This document shows, piece after piece, positions 62,957-64,000 of a DNA stretch of 64,000 nt (the stretch's first letter is position 1; each line of letters starts with the position of its first letter). Made by a program: the position numbers and the translations under genes. The stretch spans positions 40,004-104,003 of the forward strand of contig NZ_LAZX01000084.1 in the NCBI RefSeq assembly GCF_000980895.1, read 5' to 3'. The notes below the pieces were generated by a model. The model had not been told where the DNA came from. It saw nothing but the letters and a program-made list of their open reading frames with translations, and made no database searches. Origin of the DNA: Sphingomonas sp. Ag1. Its GTDB lineage: Bacteria > Pseudomonadota > Alphaproteobacteria > Sphingomonadales > Sphingomonadaceae.

Positions 62957-63213
62957 GAGGTGGCAAAGAACGACTGGGCCGGACATCCAAGATGGGCAAA
63001 CGCACATTGCGACGCTTGCTTATCATTGGGGCACGCGCAGTCGCTGGCTGGGCGTCACGTAAGGGTGCAAAGCCGCGATCGTGGCTGGCCAGCATGATGG
63101 CGCGCAAGCCGCCGATGCTGGTGCGGGTGGCACTCGCCAACAAAATGGCCCGAACGGTCTGGGCGCTGCTCGCCCATGGCGGGGTCTACCGAGCTCCGGC
63201 CGTGGCGGCGTAA
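62957..63213 (+). pseudogene. IS110-family transposase C-terminal fragment
   Basis: The frame GGKERLGRTSKMGKRTLRRL, LIIGARAVAGWASRKGAKPR, SWLASMMARKPPMLVRVALA and NKMARTVWALLAHGGVYRAP is the C-terminal Tnp_20 tail of IS110 transposases. Everything before it is absent. It is a different subgroup from the intact IS110 at 54868. Confidence 0.87.
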
Positions 63214-63464
63214 GCCGTCAGGGTCGTAGGGTGCCGTGGAGCAGGCTGAGGGCGAAGGAGAGTATGGCGCAACGGTCGTGAGACGGGGTGGGGAAAACCA
63301 GATCATGGACAAGCGCTATCCAAGCGCGCCAGGTTGTTTTGGACCCGATCCTCGAACTCCCATACGGGTCCGCGGCATGTCATGGCCGCATAAAGGCCGG
63401 ACACATGTCAGCACCCGATCCGCGCGCCATTGGCTATCCCAAGATTCAGCTTGCTCCAACGGGG
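63214..63464. other. Probable non-coding end of the truncated IS110 element
   Basis: About 250 bases after the IS110 fragment stop without a convincing gene; it may include the element non-coding flank (and guide RNA remnant) up to an unclear boundary. Confidence 0.35.
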
Positions 63465-63590
63465 GCGTCCACACATGTCCATGATCACCACGTCGCAGGG
63501 GCTCAGCTCGGGCATGAGCACCTGGTCGACATAGGCGCAGAAGGCGCCCTGGGTGATTGGCCCGTCTAGTACCATGGGTGCCACATGCCG
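63465..63590 (-). pseudogene. IS630-family transposase fragment
   Basis: The minus strand reads RHVAPMVLDGPITQGAFCAY followed by VDQVLMPELSPCDVVIMD, which matches the IS630 segment before the second catalytic Asp (DGPxxxxxFxxYVxxVLxPxLxPGDIVIMDN). The next residues (MCGRPRWSK) depart from the family, so the gene is broken there. Confidence 0.75.
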
Positions 63591-63638
63591 TGAGGGTCCC
63601 CCGGTTTCTCGTCCAGGCTGAGGGTGAGTTTGCGGTGT

Positions 63639-64000
63639 TCATTCAGCGGCGATCTTGGCCGCGGCAGCAGCATATTCGACCGGCGTCAGCCAGCCAAGCG
63701 ATGTGTGAGGACGGCTCTCGTTATAGTCCCGCCGCCAAGCCTCGATCTTTGCTCGGGCATCCGCCAGCCACAGGAACCAGTGGGCGTTGAGGCATTCGTC
63801 GCGCAGGCGGCCGTTGAAGCTCTCGACGAAGCATTGTCGGTCGGTTCGCCTGGCCGGCTGAAATCGAGCGTGACGCTGTTCTCGTACCCCTCCGCAGCCT
63901 TCCAACGATGCTTCGCATCGTCGGAGCCTGGGGCTGCTCCGCCCAGCGGTCGAGCGCCTTCGAAATGAACTCCGGGCCATAGCACATTGGGAAGCGCTGG
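63639..64000 (-). pseudogene. IS3-family OrfB, disrupted, running off the right edge
   Basis: From the edge the minus strand reads YGPEFISKALDRWA, then about 54 foreign bases, then NSVTLDFSRPGEPTDNA, a one-base deletion, and VESFNGRLRDECLNAHWFLW, LADARAKIEAWRRDYNESRP and HTSLGWLTPVEYAAAAAKIA. The catalytic Glu region is intact, but the insertion and deletion inactivate it. The 5' part lies outside the window. Confidence 0.85.
63887..63940. repeat. 54-bp palindromic insertion inside the IS3 transposase
   Basis: The segment splits codons WA and YENSV-like of the transposase. Its centre is ACGATGC-TTC-GCATCGT, flanked by imperfectly matching arms (CAGCCTTCC and GGAGCCTGG), so the whole can fold into one hairpin. 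It resembles a REP-type or miniature palindromic element. Confidence 0.55.

Overview
The window looks like chromosomal or large-replicon DNA of a GC-rich alphaproteobacterium of the Sphingomonas group. The evidence is the family content: TonB receptor, MucR regulator, HWE histidine kinase, PEPxxWA-type C-termini, sphingomonad small secreted proteins, and a sphingan/xanthan-style exopolysaccharide (EPS) machinery. No rRNA, tRNA or CRISPR array was recognised.

Region 1 (1-9862) is a compact EPS operon: a family 2 glycosyltransferase on the minus strand, then on the plus strand a membrane FlaA1/CapD-type sugar dehydratase, a Wzy/O-antigen-ligase-like polymerase, an outer-membrane export lipoprotein (OPX), a Wzc-type tyrosine kinase, a membrane-anchored TPR-like protein and a small secreted protein. 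The last three are tightly coupled or overlapping.

Region 2 (9872-18490) is the relic of a conjugative or mobilisable element. It holds an intact Ti-type relaxase traA with divergent traC-traD, a candidate oriT between them, and a traG coupling-protein gene wrecked by frameshifts and a deletion. Two pieces of a second traA lie further left, with a broken type VI secretion DUF1795-PAAR pair and an intact TacA/TacT-like toxin-antitoxin pair between them.

Region 3 (18635-29890) is accessory DNA with small operons: a chimeric TonB receptor/methyltransferase ORF, an HNH protein, lipoprotein and secreted proteins, a DUF6508 gene with an in-frame TAG, a DUF6338 membrane protein paired with a tiny protein that has a paralogue 4 kb away, a deaminase plus HhH protein, a hipBA module with repeated operator boxes, a MucR-like regulator lacking the usual CxxC, and a PEPxxWA protein.

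Region 4 (30250-36254) is a complete IS3-family element followed by decayed phage-like DNA (endolysin and spanin remnants), a family 5 glycoside hydrolase and a frameshifted phage-like gene.

Region 5 (36658-53772) returns to envelope biology: a PilZ protein, a CapK-like adenylate-forming enzyme, an MFS transporter, a second GH5 enzyme, UDP-glucuronate 4-epimerase-like and UDP-glucose dehydrogenase genes, an N-acyl amino acid synthase (FeeM-like) preceded by two tandem hairpin repeats, a second PEPxxWA protein, a WecG/TagA glycosyltransferase, a cell-wall amidase, a lipoprotein and an HWE kinase/response-regulator pair.

Region 6 (54042-64000) alternates IS debris (IS5, IS110, IS481, IS3, IS630) with a second EPS group: a GumK-like glycosyltransferase, an outer-membrane beta-barrel protein, a second OPX protein, a membrane GGDEF protein, a small unknown protein and a GT32 glycosyltransferase.

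The surface-polysaccharide genes form one theme. UDP-glucuronate is made by Ugd, possibly epimerised, and could be used by the GumK-like enzyme. Polymer would be made and exported by Wzy/Wzc/OPX. c-di-GMP (GGDEF, PilZ) and a MucR-like protein are plausible regulators, and the GH5 enzymes could trim polymer. The FeeM-like/PEPxxWA neighbourhood with its tandem hairpin repeats is the most interesting candidate for an incompletely described system.
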